From contig CM043962.1 of NCBI GenBank assembly GCA_014529385.2, positions 88,935,180-88,999,179 of the forward strand: DNA of 64,000 nucleotides, given 5' to 3'. Every line of letters begins with the position of its first letter. The stretch's first letter is position 1. Below, one piece after another: positions 52,239 to 62,502 of this stretch. The DNA is from Adiantum capillus-veneris (Eukaryota; Streptophyta; Polypodiopsida; Polypodiales; Pteridaceae). Under the pieces are notes generated by a model. It worked only from the letters and a program-made list of their open reading frames with translations, was not told where the DNA came from and ran no database searches. Position numbers and translations under genes: made by a program.

Positions 52239-53875
52239 CTATTCTTCATCTTCATCAGGAAAAGTTACAAAATATTCTGGCCTTTTTGCCTGCTGTACGT
52301 TATCGTCTTCTTCTTGCCTTGGTCTTTTGCAACCTAGTCCTGCAGGTTCGTTTGTCGACAGTACATTTGCCTCCACCTCCACAGCCACAAGAGACATTTC
52401 TTCAGTAGGCAGATGTGCAATTGGTTGTTTATTGCGAAACATAGCATGCTTGTCATACTCTAGTAATTGCGCAGGGTCAGTGATTCCGCATGCCAAACCA
52501 TATGCTGCTTGGGTCAAAAAATAGCGACTACGCAAACCATACATTCCTGGCCCTTGGCCAAACATATACAATGCGGCCTTTTTTTCTAAAAGCATTATTT
52601 TATTTGCGTTCCACCTGATGACGGCCCCTCCTAAATATCTTGAAAGTGTCTTCAACGCCATCAAGGGTAGCTCCGCGTTGTCATTGTAGAAGGACGAATG
52701 GAAGACCAAAAAACTCGGATACTTAAGATTCTTTAAGTATTGGCCGAGAGAGGAATTCTTCCCTAAATCTCCCATGCCTCGTCCACGAGGGCAAGGAATG
52801 AAGGTATCATCATAGACCACCAACTGCAACAAATTAAATTTATGAAATGAGATAAGTAGAAATCAAAAAGGTAAGGAAAATAAAAAAAGATTACCTTCTG
52901 GTTTTCATCTTCCTCAAGTAAGTCCTCATTCCATAGGTTGATGCCGCCCTGACCTCCAGTGGGCGCATTGGAGGTTGAGGCCAAAGATGATGAAGAAGTG
53001 CTTGCCTTACCCATTTCTTCAATCCCTAGCTTTTTTTGCACTTCCATGAACTCCTTTTCTATTGGAAGCGTGCGCTCATACCTAGCAACATCATTGTAAA
53101 TCATCACAAGTGCACTTGCGGGGTCAACGAACTCATCGTCATTTACATGGGCATCTATAACAGAATACTTGTCGTGCTCAGGGTCAATGACAGCATCATC
53201 CTCTCCGAGATTCTGTGCCACAATGGCAAGGCAATAGTCCTCTCGAAGGTCAAAAAGCTCCATAATGTCGTTAAGCAAGACATACTGCAAATCACCAATA
53301 GGTATGGTAGGTAGAACACTAGTAGGCAAAGCACCCTCCGAAAGCTGCACTCCCTCTGAAACCTGCAAGGAAAGGCTTCCCCGAGACTTGGGCTCTTGAC
53401 CCTCCCCAGTCTGATCCTCTAGCGAGGCCTCTGCAGCATCAGAATGCTCATCCAAAATTAAATGCAAATATAAAATAAAACCTGCATAATATTCAGCCAC
53501 TCGACACTTGCGGTTATGAAGTGTACACTTGTGGTCTGTTATCCGCAAGTGCACTCGCAGCTTAAGGCAACTCCTAGAAAACATGTGTTTCTTGGAGGAG
53601 TCCGAATTGATATCCTTCATGTGAACAAAACGAACTCCTTGTATCTCGACAATGCTACCAGACGTTTGCTACTAGAAGGTCTGCTCAAAACCTGATAGGT
53701 AATGTTGCGCGGAGACAATCCACTCATGCAACGAAAAATCTGGATTGAACATCGGCCTGATCTCTGTCTCGCGCTGCTGAAGCCCAACGCGGTATAGAAA
53801 ATGAGATAGTTTGTCTTGGGGAGCATCCTCAGAGCAAGGCACTTCCTCCTCTGCTTCAACATTGAAGGGGTCCAT
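52239..53875 (-). pseudogene. Gene B: unknown acidic protein, two exons
   Basis: Exon 1 52,895-53,875 (ATG at 53,875, MDPFNVEAEEE) and exon 2 52,239-52,823 join in phase 0: 1566 nt, 521 codons plus stop. Two adjacent TAG codons (53,669-53,674) before CAA interrupt it after ~67 residues and probably replace Gln. It has a Cys/His cluster (HKCTLHNRKC), an acidic Ser-rich linker, a C-terminal helical part (KTLSRYLGGAVIRWNANK), a basic patch CKRPRQEEDD that could be a nuclear signal, and an acidic end. No family recognised. A CTATAAATA box lies upstream at 53,938. Confidence 0.6.
53669..53674 (-). other. Double in-frame TAG in gene B
   Basis: Sense-strand codons read TTC TAG TAG CAA. The frame stays open on both sides, so these are nonsense changes within one exon. 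Confidence 0.8.
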
Positions 53876-53937
53876 AACGGAAATTCAAAAGCGAAGATAG
53901 ACGAGAGAGCACAACATCCAAACAAAGGGGGAGCAAG

Positions 53938-53947
53938 TCATATTTAT
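53938..53947 (-). promoter_or_regulatory. TATA box of gene B
   Basis: CTATAAATA on the minus strand, ~65 bp before the gene B ATG. Confidence 0.5.
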
Positions 53948-53995
53948 AGGACTCCCGAGGACAATGATGACATCGATTGACGTGCATCATGGGGC

Positions 53996-54620
53996 CGGCG
54001 TGCATCATGCAGTCGCCGTGATGATTACGCCACGTGTCAGCCGTCGTTGAACGGTCGCGCCACAACGCGAAATTGGTGCCGCCACACAAAAAAAGCATCG
54101 CTATCGCGTTTTGGCACGACAACTTGTTGTCGCGTCATAACGCGATCCGGCCAGTCAAGAGTAGTGCGGTCCGCCTCCTCGCGTTGTGCCGTGATTCCTT
54201 TTTTGTCGCGCCATGCGTGCATCATGCGATTATTATGCCACGTGTCAGACGTCGTGGAACGGTCGCGCGACAATGCAAAATGGGTGCTGCCGCTATACAA
54301 AAGCACCGAGATCGCGTTCTGGCGCGACAGCCAGTTGTCACGTCATAACGCGATACGACCAGTGCAGAGTATTCTGGTCCGTCTCCTCGCGTTGTGCCGC
54401 GACGCCTTTTTTGTCATGCCACGTGTGCATCATGCGATTATTATGCCACGTGTCAGACACCGTGGAACGATCGCGCGACAATGCGAAATGGGTGCTGTCG
54501 CTATACAAAAGCACCGCGATCGCGTTCTGGCGCGATAGCCAGTTGTCGCGTCATAACGCGATATGACCAGTGTAGAGTATTCTGGTTCGCCTCCTCGCGT
54601 TGTGTCGCGACATACCATTA
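53996..54620. repeat. Three CpG-rich 208-bp tandem repeats in a bidirectional promoter
   Basis: CACGTGTCAG recurs at 54,031, 54,239 and 54,447, an exact spacing of 208 bp. Each unit contains the inverted pair ATCGCGTT...AACGCGAT ~35 bp apart, plus GCGCGACA and CGCGTTGTG. The array lies between divergent genes B and H. Its CpG density is far above that of its surroundings. Confidence 0.9.
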
Positions 54621-54759
54621 TCGCTAGGGCAACCCGTTGGGGCGCTTTTGTCCTGATGTGCCATGTGGTGCGTAATCATTATGCTCGTACGCTTCCCGTC
54701 ATACCTCGCAATGTCATGATTAATGCAGCCACCTCTTCTCATTATACTTATTCCACTAA

Positions 54760-54765
54760 TATAAA
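54760..54765 (+). promoter_or_regulatory. TATA box of gene H
   Basis: TATAAA, 118 bp upstream of the histone-like ATG and just before a poly-C run. Confidence 0.5.
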
Positions 54766-54882
54766 CACCCCCCCCCCCCCCCATTTTTTTTCTCACCGTT
54801 TTTTCCGAAGTGTCTCTAGTCACTCTGCCTTTTTACCCACATCCAGATTTCCATATTTCCTCGCATTCTCCTCGTTCAGGTC

Positions 54883-55353
54883 ATGGCCCGCACAAAGCAA
54901 ACAACAAGGAAGGTTTATCCTGGCCAGTCTATTCTGCAGGGCCAGGCTAGCTCGTCTACTATGCAACCGTCAACATCGCATGTGATTCCGGGCAAGACCA
55001 TGCCGCAGTTATGTGCAACAATGCGAAGAAGAAGATACGAGCAGAATAGGAGCGTTCTACTCGAACTTCGTAAGCTCCAAAAGCACATTTCATTGGCAAT
55101 ACCTAAACTGCCATTCCAGAGAGTAGTTCGCGAGATTTGCGAGCAAAACAACCTGAATTTCCGGTGGTCTCGAAGTGCAATGGGGTGCTTGCACGAGGCC
55201 GCCGATGATTTTTTTGTAGAGCTTTTCCAGGACGGCTACATTCTCTCGGCCCACGCCCATAGGACAACATTGATGCCGGGAGACATCAACACACTTCACC
55301 TTCTCAGGTTCAGGTATGACAAAACAATACCGCCTGCCGGTATTTCAGACTGA
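54883..55353 (+). CDS. Gene H, 5' part: histone H3-like protein
   Basis: ATG 54,883, 156 codons to TGA 55,351. The N-terminus MARTKQTTRK keeps the canonical H3 tail start including Lys4 and Lys9. The middle tail is replaced (PGQSILQG...), with no ARKS Lys27 block. The histone fold is clear: RSVLLELRKLQKHISLAIPK, LPFQRVVREI, then HEAADDFFVELFQDG and TLMPGDI, matching H3 helices alpha-N to alpha-3 in order. Canonical H3 is 135 residues without Met; this one is longer in the tail and at the C-terminus. The frame continues in phase through TGA AAG ATG into the protease part, so it may have been one fusion protein. Confidence 0.85.
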   Translation: MARTKQTTRKVYPGQSILQGQASSSTMQPSTSHVIPGKTMPQLCATMRRRRYEQNRSVLLELRKLQKHISLAIPKLPFQRVVREICEQNNLNFRWSRSAMGCLHEAADDFFVELFQDGYILSAHAHRTTLMPGDINTLHLLRFRYDKTIPPAGISD

Positions 55354-55356
55354 AAG

Positions 55357-56903
55357 ATGGACACTATTCTCAGAGTACCACCTATTGACAAGGTCAAAGT
55401 TCATGAAGTGTCTACACAAATGCATCGATACAGCACCCGTCTCAACACCGAGCGGGACACAACAGAAGACGATAGTGAGAGATTGGAGCAATTACGCCTT
55501 GAGATGATGGAGGAACAAATGGCAGATGCCATCAGCGACACTAACGCTGATGATTTGTCATTGCTATTTCCCTACTTCCATGTTGGCCTTCCTGTGTGGG
55601 GACGCATTATGTATTTTCCTTATCACCCCCAGGAGATTGCAATTTTACAGAACCGGACGAGGGAACTCACAGACTCAATCATCAATTGCTTGCTTTGGTG
55701 CGTGCTATTCTTTTTTTCACAATAAATTCTTTTAATATGTTCAATTTTGTATGACACGAATTTCTTTACAGTTTTGTAGTTTCAAATTTACCCTGGAATA
55801 TGCAAGATGATGTCGCCGTCCTTGACTCGAACCTCTCGGTCGTTTTGACGTCCGAGGATACATCATTAGTGGAAGTAGTTGACTGGTTCCAGTCAGTGAA
55901 CATGGATACGGCAAAATTTTTTGTTCTGGCTTATCATGAAGGGTACGCAATGTTTTCAATAGTGAAATTATTTTATCTTGAACTCTAATTTATTGTGATG
56001 ACATATGTTTTGCTTATGTTTATTTGTAACAGATCTCATTGGAGTCTTGTTCTCTTACACCTTGAACAAAACCGGTGCTACCTTGCTAATTCATCCCATG
56101 GATTTCATGGTGAAGTACGTAGGTAAGAGGTTTTGTATTTTATTCGACATCGCATAGAATTTTGTTAAAAGTCGTTTATGAAATTTAATTGTATTTTCCG
56201 CAGATCTGTTCGGAAGCTTGTGTCTGCTCTTGAAGCTTTAACGCAAGAGCAGATATATGAGAATCTTACGATTATTAGTTGCAAAGTCCCTAAGTAGGAC
56301 GATGCCTACTCTTGTGGATGGAGGGTCTTATTCAATGCAGAAATTTTGTTAGGGGTCATGCTTGATGGAAGTCGTAGAAGTGTAAGCATTTGACACTCGT
56401 TTATAGATTTTTATTTTAGTAAGTTAGTAGCTATGTTAATAAACATGATGTTCTTAACGCAGGTAAGAAATTTGGTAGATTATTCAAAGGATGATGTTTC
56501 TTCTTTTAGAAACAGAATGATTGAAAACTTGATCAATTGCGCGACCATGCGTCCAGACGGAGCACATGATGCTTTTATCCCACCAGCACCAAGGCCTGCG
56601 CCTAGGCCTCCGCCGACAAGATACCCCGTGTCTGCCACACCAACACAAGCACATATCAATATCTCCCCAGATGCCTCCCCAACCCAAGCTCCCACCAGCT
56701 CTCATCCTGAAGAAACAGCTCCAGAACCCTCAAACCCCCCACCCAACACCTCTCTTGCTCATGAAGCAGCTCCAGAGCCCCCAAACCCCCCACCCAACAG
56801 CTTTCCTACTCATGAAGCAGCTCTAGAGCCTCCAAACCCCCAAGCCACAACCTCTCCTCAACCTCAACCAACAGCCCCCACATCACCGCACACACAAGAT
56901 TAG
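55357..56903 (+). pseudogene. Gene H, 3' part: C48/Ulp1-like cysteine protease
   Basis: Exons 55,357-55,697, 55,772-55,942, 56,033-56,122, 56,204-56,381 and 56,463-56,903, all GT-AG with matching phases. Counted from 54,883, the exons total 1695 nt. Protease landmarks: SHWSLVLLHLE (catalytic His), YLANSSHG where family members have Asp (here Asn), and DDAYSCGWRVLFNAEIL (catalytic Cys). The codon at the catalytic Gln position before DD is TAG (56,295). The tail is ~110 residues of Pro-rich repeats (APEPPNPPPN). Ulp1-type enzymes cleave SUMO-like modifiers. The C48 call rests on motif order. Confidence 0.75.
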
Positions 56904-57113
56904 AAAGAGATTATGAAATGTACTTTTGACAAATTGATTACAAGCAGTGGATCGAAATTTGACTTTTGTTTTGATTATGGTTCAAAGTTTACAAAATGTT
57001 AAGTACAGTTTTCAAAAAAAACGAGAGAGTGAGGATCCAATGGCGTTTGGTAATGTAGAGAGCTGCCTTTGTCGAGTAATCTTGGAGAATAGTATTTGAA
57101 TCATTGTGTAAAG

Positions 57114-58458
57114 TTAGTTCACTATTTCAAGTCTGTTGCTGGTAATCTGTGCACAAAGAGTCGTTTTTTCTTGTCTGTGAGGTACCTGCAATGCAACGTA
57201 CGCGATAAGACATTGGGATACATGAGCACGATAGAGACATCAACGTATAAAAGTAATACATGTAGCTTAGTACCTTTCGCATGTTACACTTGAAAACAAA
57301 TTTTGAAGGCAAATTGAGATCGGACTCATTTAACAGATCCTCTCGAACCTGTCTTAAAGTGGCATTTGATCTAACCACAACAACTGTAAGCAAATAATTT
57401 GAAAACCATATCTCGATGGACATCAAGGGATTAAAAGCATCGTCACTTAAATCTTGATCCATAGCTACCAACTGACCATTCACTCGATGCCATCTCATGT
57501 AGTAGAAAGAAACTATAAAATTCTGTGATGCTATCATAAACTTGCACACAACCGAGCGCTTGTCAACTTTGCACAAAATGCCTTGAGAATCACTGACATC
57601 CCAATTATCATCCAAAAAATCAAGACAAGTTTGGGATTTGCAGATGAACATGGTTTCTATTTTTCTAACCTCCTCATCGTGGAAGAAATCTATAAAGACA
57701 TGTAATGGCATAAATAGACTGACTCGTACTTGTCTGCTTGCCATGTTTGGTCGCAAACACTTCAAAATTTCCTGATGAAGCTTGAGTTTAAAACACTCAG
57801 AGGTTTCTGAAGTTGGAACTGGCCACTTTGGGGAATCCTGTTGGGGAAGAGGGAAAGGTTTCAAAGTGCCAAATCCATGGACATAGCAAGGGGCGTTGTA
57901 AAAGTAGTCGTAAAAGAAAACTCCCCTCTCTGCGAGAGCTCTTCTCGCACTAGTTCTGTACATAAGTTCTCCCACCGAAGCATGAAAAGCATCAAAAATA
58001 CCAATTATGCACTCAACTGGTTGCTAGTCTTCTTTGTTAGAAGGATAAATATCTGCAAAAACAAAAGATAAGAGAATGGTCACAAGAAATAGTCAACAAA
58101 ATAACTTGAAAGATCTTTAAAAACATTTTAGCAATATAGTAGTCACACAGTTTGGTCTATGAGCAGGAAACCCCAAAGGTGACTGTTGTAGTCGTAGTTC
58201 GGAGTGCATATATGCATGCTTAATGAGCACCTCTTTCACTGTCTTTCTCGTTTGAGACAAGCGAAAATCTTTCACACGTCCTTTGTAGCTGTTGATGAAT
58301 TCATTTGACATCCGTTTTCTTCTTCTTGTTTGAAGCAGAACCCAACTACCACTGGTGACTGTGGTAGACATCCAGCGACTATGGTCTAAGTCAAAGCTGT
58401 TGAATAGATCCACAAATTTAACAGAGGCGGATGGTCGTCGTGGTCATCTTCCTTCCAT
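57114..58458 (-). pseudogene. Gene C: unknown protein, three exons
   Basis: Exon 1 58,149-58,458, exon 2 57,274-58,052, exon 3 57,114-57,185. Phases fit and the total is 1161 nt, 386 codons plus stop. TGA at codon 5 (58,444-58,446) and TAG at 58,024-58,026 interrupt an otherwise open frame. The protein has QTRRRKRMSNEF, GELMYRTSARRALAERG, YVHGFGTLKPFPLP, then an alternating hydrophobic part (VSLFMPLHVFIDFFHDEE; FMIASQNFIVSFYYMRWHR). No family recognised. As the last gene before the right TIR and convergent with gene H, it belongs to the element. Confidence 0.55.
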
Positions 58459-58799
58459 CTCTACTTCTATTAGTTGTGAAGTGACACTACGCAAAAACGA
58501 TAAAAGAAAAGAGGCTCACTAGTTTACACAAGAAGTAGTAGCTTGAAAAGTGTTCATCAAAAGACGTGCCTCATTGAATGTGATTTATGGCACATTCGGC
58601 CTTCGTCGTCCATGGCAGGAGATAATTTGCACAAATCGCGTCGTATCTTCTTATTGAGATCTTTTTAACATAAAAAACTCTTTTTTGAAAACGCAAAAAT
58701 TTGAGATAAAAATAAAATAAATTGGAGCTACCGTTGTGGTGACTCAAACTCTATTGGTCGAGCAACATTCTCCCTCTAACGCCAAAAAGTCCTTTTTTG

Positions 58800-58819
58800 A
58801 GTCCAAACTTTTCCTAATG
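58800..58819 (-). repeat. Right terminal inverted repeat
   Basis: Exact reverse complement of 48,720-48,739. Copia sequence CTGTGAGACTGC resumes at 58,820. Confidence 0.95.
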
Positions 58820-60000
58820 CTGTGAGACTGCAAACTGAATATCCGGCCTCGTGTTGCATACATAAATGAGGCAGCCAACAATAGTTTGGTAAAGAGTGAC
58901 ATTAGCAGGATCGCCATCATCATGTAGACTCAACTTCAAACCTATTTCCATGGGAGTGGCAATAGGTTTGCAATCCTCAAGTCCAAACTTACATATCAAT
59001 GTCTCTATGTAACTTTTCTGACACAAGGAAATACCACCATCACACTGCTTAAATTGTATACCCAAGTAATGATGCAACATCCCCAAATATTTCATCTTGA
59101 AAGTAGCATTCAAATCAACCTTAAATTCAGCAATATGTCTCTCATTTAGTCCAGTGGTCAGCAAATCATCCACATAAAGAACCACAATGATAAGTACATC
59201 ACCCTCAGGCTTTACATACAATGTGCTTTCTGTTGGACTATTTTACGAAAGCCTCATTTGACCAAATGAGTGTCAGCTTTCTCATACCAAGCACGAGGAG
59301 ATTGCTTCAACCCATACAAAGCCTTCTTACATCTGCACACTTTGTCCTCTTGTCCTTTTATGAAAAAACCACGAGGCTGCGTTACATAAACTTCCTCAAA
59401 TATGTCACCATTCAAGAAAGCAGTAACAATGTTTGATTGATGTACATCCCAACCAAAATGAGCTGCCAATGCACATAGAAAACACACAGTAGTCATACGA
59501 CAAGTGGGAGAAAAAGTCTCTCCATAATCTATGCCTTTTTACTATGCATAACCCTTTGCAACAAGTCGATCCTTATGGCGATCGATCTCACCATCCGGCT
59601 TGCGTTTCAACTTGTAAATGCACTTTGTACCAATGGCCTTTTTGCCAAGAGGCAAATCACATAAAGTCCATGTGTCATTTTCTATAAGTGCATCATATTC
59701 TAATTGCATGGCAGCCATCCAATTTTTTGAATTCTGTGCTTCATCAAAAGACAGAGGCTCCTCAACATCATGTAAGCTAGACACAACCAAAGCATAACAA
59801 TCTGATGCATAAGATGCATGGCAAGAGCCTGAAAGAGTACGACTAGACAAAGGTGCATCCAATATACTGTCACGTAAAGTGTGCACCAGCCATTTTGGCA
59901 TACCTCTAGCTTGCTCATTTTCAGCCCTTTCCTCATCAAGTACATCATGTACATCTGCATCAATAATAGGCTGATCTGTAACATTTTCAGAAACCCACAT
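58820..60000 (-). pseudogene. Copia reverse transcriptase
   Basis: Sense order: WMAAMQLEYDALIENDTW, GTKCIYKLKRKPDGEIDRHK, LVAKGYA (then TAG TAA), VHQSNIVTAFLNGDIFEEVY, ALYGLKQSPRAWYEK, LYVDDLLTTG with the YVDD box (~59,165), YLGMLHHYLGIQF, and CNTRPDIQFAVSQ at the insertion point. Internal stops at ~59,538 and ~59,256 break it. Confidence 0.9.
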
Positions 60001-60003
60001 AGG

Positions 60004-60957
60004 CTATACATTTGCCTCATCGGAACTTACATTCGTATTTCCACCACTGAAAAGAGGCAACAAAGTGTCATAAATGTCCTGTGAGCTTACATTATTGTCT
60101 CTAGTACATGACAGCAAGGGCTGAACAGAATCTTCCACAAACACTACATCTCGTGAAACCAGAATACGTTTTGTTTGCGGATGATACAACCTGTAATCTT
60201 TGATTTTAGCACTATAACAAACAAAAATACATTTGACAGCCTTATCATCCAATTTTTTGCACTGTGTTTGTGGCACCAAAGCATATGCCAAACAACCACA
60301 AACACGCATGTGCTCAATAGAAGGCTTTCTATCATGCCATGCTTCATATGGAGTAATAGACTGCAAAGCTTTCGTAAGACACCTGTTTAGTACATAAGTG
60401 GCACACATGATGGCCTCAATCCAAAAAGAATGCGGCAAAGCTTGACTTTTGACCATACATTATGCCATTTTTGTAAGTGACCTGTTTTTCCTCTCAGCAA
60501 CACCATTTTGTTGAGGTGTATAAGGCAATGTACATTGGTGTTTTATCCCACGACTAGGCAGAAATGCATTGAATTCATGAGACATATACTCCCCCCCTCG
60601 ATCAGAACGGAGGGTGGTGCCCATAGTACATTTCAAGACATTTTCAGGCATAGCCAAAAATTGTTTGAAGCACATAAAAACTTCAGACTTCTCTTTAAGC
60701 GGAAATACCCATGCATGCCTGGAGTAATCATCAATGAAAGTCACAAAGTAAAGGTAATTGCCCAAGGACGAAGTTTGCATGGGCCCACAAACATCACTAT
60801 GCACAAGCTGCAACGTGCATGTGGCCCGAAATGAACCATCCTTTGGAAACTTAGAACGCTGCATCTTACCCAAAATACAGCCTTCACAAACACGTTTGAC
60901 AGGTGCCTCAAGAGGCGGCAAAGAAGCAACCATATCAGATTTCTGCAAAAGCAGCAA
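60004..60957 (-). pseudogene. Copia integrase
   Basis: RVCEGCILGKMQRSKF belongs to the zinc-binding part. The core follows with LQLVHSDVCGPM (first Asp), TFIDDYSRHAWVF (second Asp), LRSDRGGEYMSHEF, and TPQQNGVAERKNRSL (Glu). After a TAA near 60,460 the C-terminal part with PHSFWIEAIMCATYVLNR and CLAYALVP continues in the same element. Confidence 0.9.
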
Positions 60958-61022
60958 ACTAGAAAAATTCAGATGACCAAAACGTGCATGCCAAAGTTTT
61001 ACATCTGAAATAGCCCTTGAAT

Positions 61023-61457
61023 TTACAACAGTATTTGCAAAATTTTATCCACACTTGTCATACAAAGTGAGCTTATACAACCCACGACACAAAAGGATGC
61101 AACAATTTCATCACCAAAACTGAGATCATGAACTGTATATCTATCATCCACAAATTTGACTACAAGTCCAAGTCTAGCAAGTGCGGATACAGACAAGAGA
61201 TTCTTCTTGATCCCAGGTACATAAAGTGCATCAACAAGTGTGAAAGAACGACCGTTACCAGCAGTAAGAACTATTTTTCCAACTCTGTGCACCGGATAAG
61301 AGGCATTGTTGGCACAAGTGACTGAATTCCCATGAGGGACAGAGTCGAGAGAGGTGAACAATTGACAATGTGAGGTAATGTGCTTTGTAGCACCACTGTC
61401 AAAATACCACACATGTGAATCTGCAGCAAACTGACAAGAATGCATCATGGACAACAA
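61023..61457 (-). pseudogene. Copia aspartic protease
   Basis: WYFDSGATKHIT holds the catalytic Asp-Ser-Gly of copia proteases. ALYVPGIKKNLLSVSAL is the usual flap-side motif. It is separated from gag by a frame change near 61,530. Confidence 0.88.
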
Positions 61458-61529
61458 GATTGTAAGTGCACTCTATACTAAAAGCCCATTCTGCATCAAC
61501 ATTAGCAACAGAGTCTTCTTTCACAGAAG

Positions 61530-62502
61530 ACTCAACAATAGCTGCAGCCTGCAGAACCAGCATTTGCAGTGGAACCACCCTCTTTCTTCTTAGCCTCTTT
61601 GGCCTTCAACTTAGGACACGACTTGATCAAGTGATCATTAGCTTTACAATAATGGCAACGCATTTTCTTTTTTCCCTTATCACCAGAATTTCTAGACGAA
61701 TTGCTACCAGTAGAAGCATTAGGAACAGAATTTTTTCCACTCGCAGTAGAACCATAAAAAGTGGTTGTATTGCTGTTACCACCCTTCTCTGAGAAGCAAT
61801 ACAAGCCTGTTCAACTGCATGCTGCCTAGTCCTGTTTTTTTTGGAAAGTGACTCTTGCGACAGCAATGTGCATAATGCATCAAACTTGACAACTTCAGGA
61901 TTTCCTTGGGTCATCGGTCTCCAAGTATTAGCAAAAGTCTGGTAGGAATCTGGTAAGGCATCAAGAACAATCAACACAAGGGAACTGTCTAAAATGACTT
62001 CACCTGCAGAAATAAGTTGCTCATTGATATCTATGACACCAGCAAGGAAAGTGTCCATATCATCTTCCTCATGCATAATCTTTGACTCTAGCTATTTACG
62101 CAACAAAGCAATTTTAGCCTCATTGCGGCTTGCATAAAGACCTGCTAGAATATCCCAAGCCTGTTTTGTAGATTTTGCTGAACGGATGTGAGGAACAATG
62201 GTGCACTTCACAGACAATGCAATCAATGCATGAGTTTGTGCATCCTTTACATCCCGACGAGCTTGTTCTGCCATAGACAAAACAACTCTAACAATAGCAA
62301 TACTTGTAGTAGGACCTGCAAGATCCTCAACATCGTCTACATCCTCAGAACCAAGACATATATCAATGCTTTGCACAATATTCCAGACGCCCTTTGACAC
62401 AAGAACATGTTGCATCATATAAGCCCACATAGGGTAATTGTCCCCATCCAACCTGTCTTCAGCAACAAACATCTTGAAGACATTTGTGTTGTTGTCAGCC
62501 AT
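61530..62502 (-). pseudogene. Copia gag with zinc knuckle
   Basis: ATG at 62,502 (MADNNTNVFKMF). It has LDGDNYPMWAYMM and AKSTKQAWDILAGLYASRNE, a copia Gag pattern. TAG at 62,089 (from CAG by one change) precedes LESKIMHEEDDMDTFL. The zinc knuckle CHYCKANDHLIKSC is in a different frame at ~61,655, so at least one frameshift lies between. Confidence 0.85.

Larger units (their letters stand above)
48720..58819. mobile_element. 10,100-bp DNA transposon with 20-bp TIRs, transposase-like, histone H3-like and Ulp1-like genes
   Basis: Perfect inverted repeats (48,720-48,739 and 58,800-58,819) bound the element. Deleting it restores copia codons Phe-Ala-Val-Ser-Gln-Val-Ser-Arg exactly, with no base gained or lost, as in the uninterrupted copy near 63,865. 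It contains gene A (+, 49,122-52,089), gene B (-, 52,239-53,875), a repeat array (~53,996-54,620), gene H (+, 54,883-56,903) and gene C (-, 57,114-58,458). I cannot assign it to a named superfamily. Ulp1 genes are known cargo of plant MULE and CACTA elements. A histone fold is not something I know from any. Confidence 0.88.

Noticed and set aside
54000-54620. CRISPR-like array from regular repeats
   Set aside because: Units are 208 bp with no short repeat-spacer pattern, in a plant nuclear transposon.
55315-55351. Possible 36-nt intron (GTATGA...TTTCAG) at the end of the histone ORF
   Set aside because: It is far below plant minimum intron size, and splicing it would shift the frame away from the protease.
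48712-58828. GCTG as a 4-bp target duplication of the 10.1 kb element (GCTGACC left, GCTGTGA right)
   Set aside because: The right G pairs with the left C as the last TIR base. Joining flanks without these bases restores the copia codons exactly.
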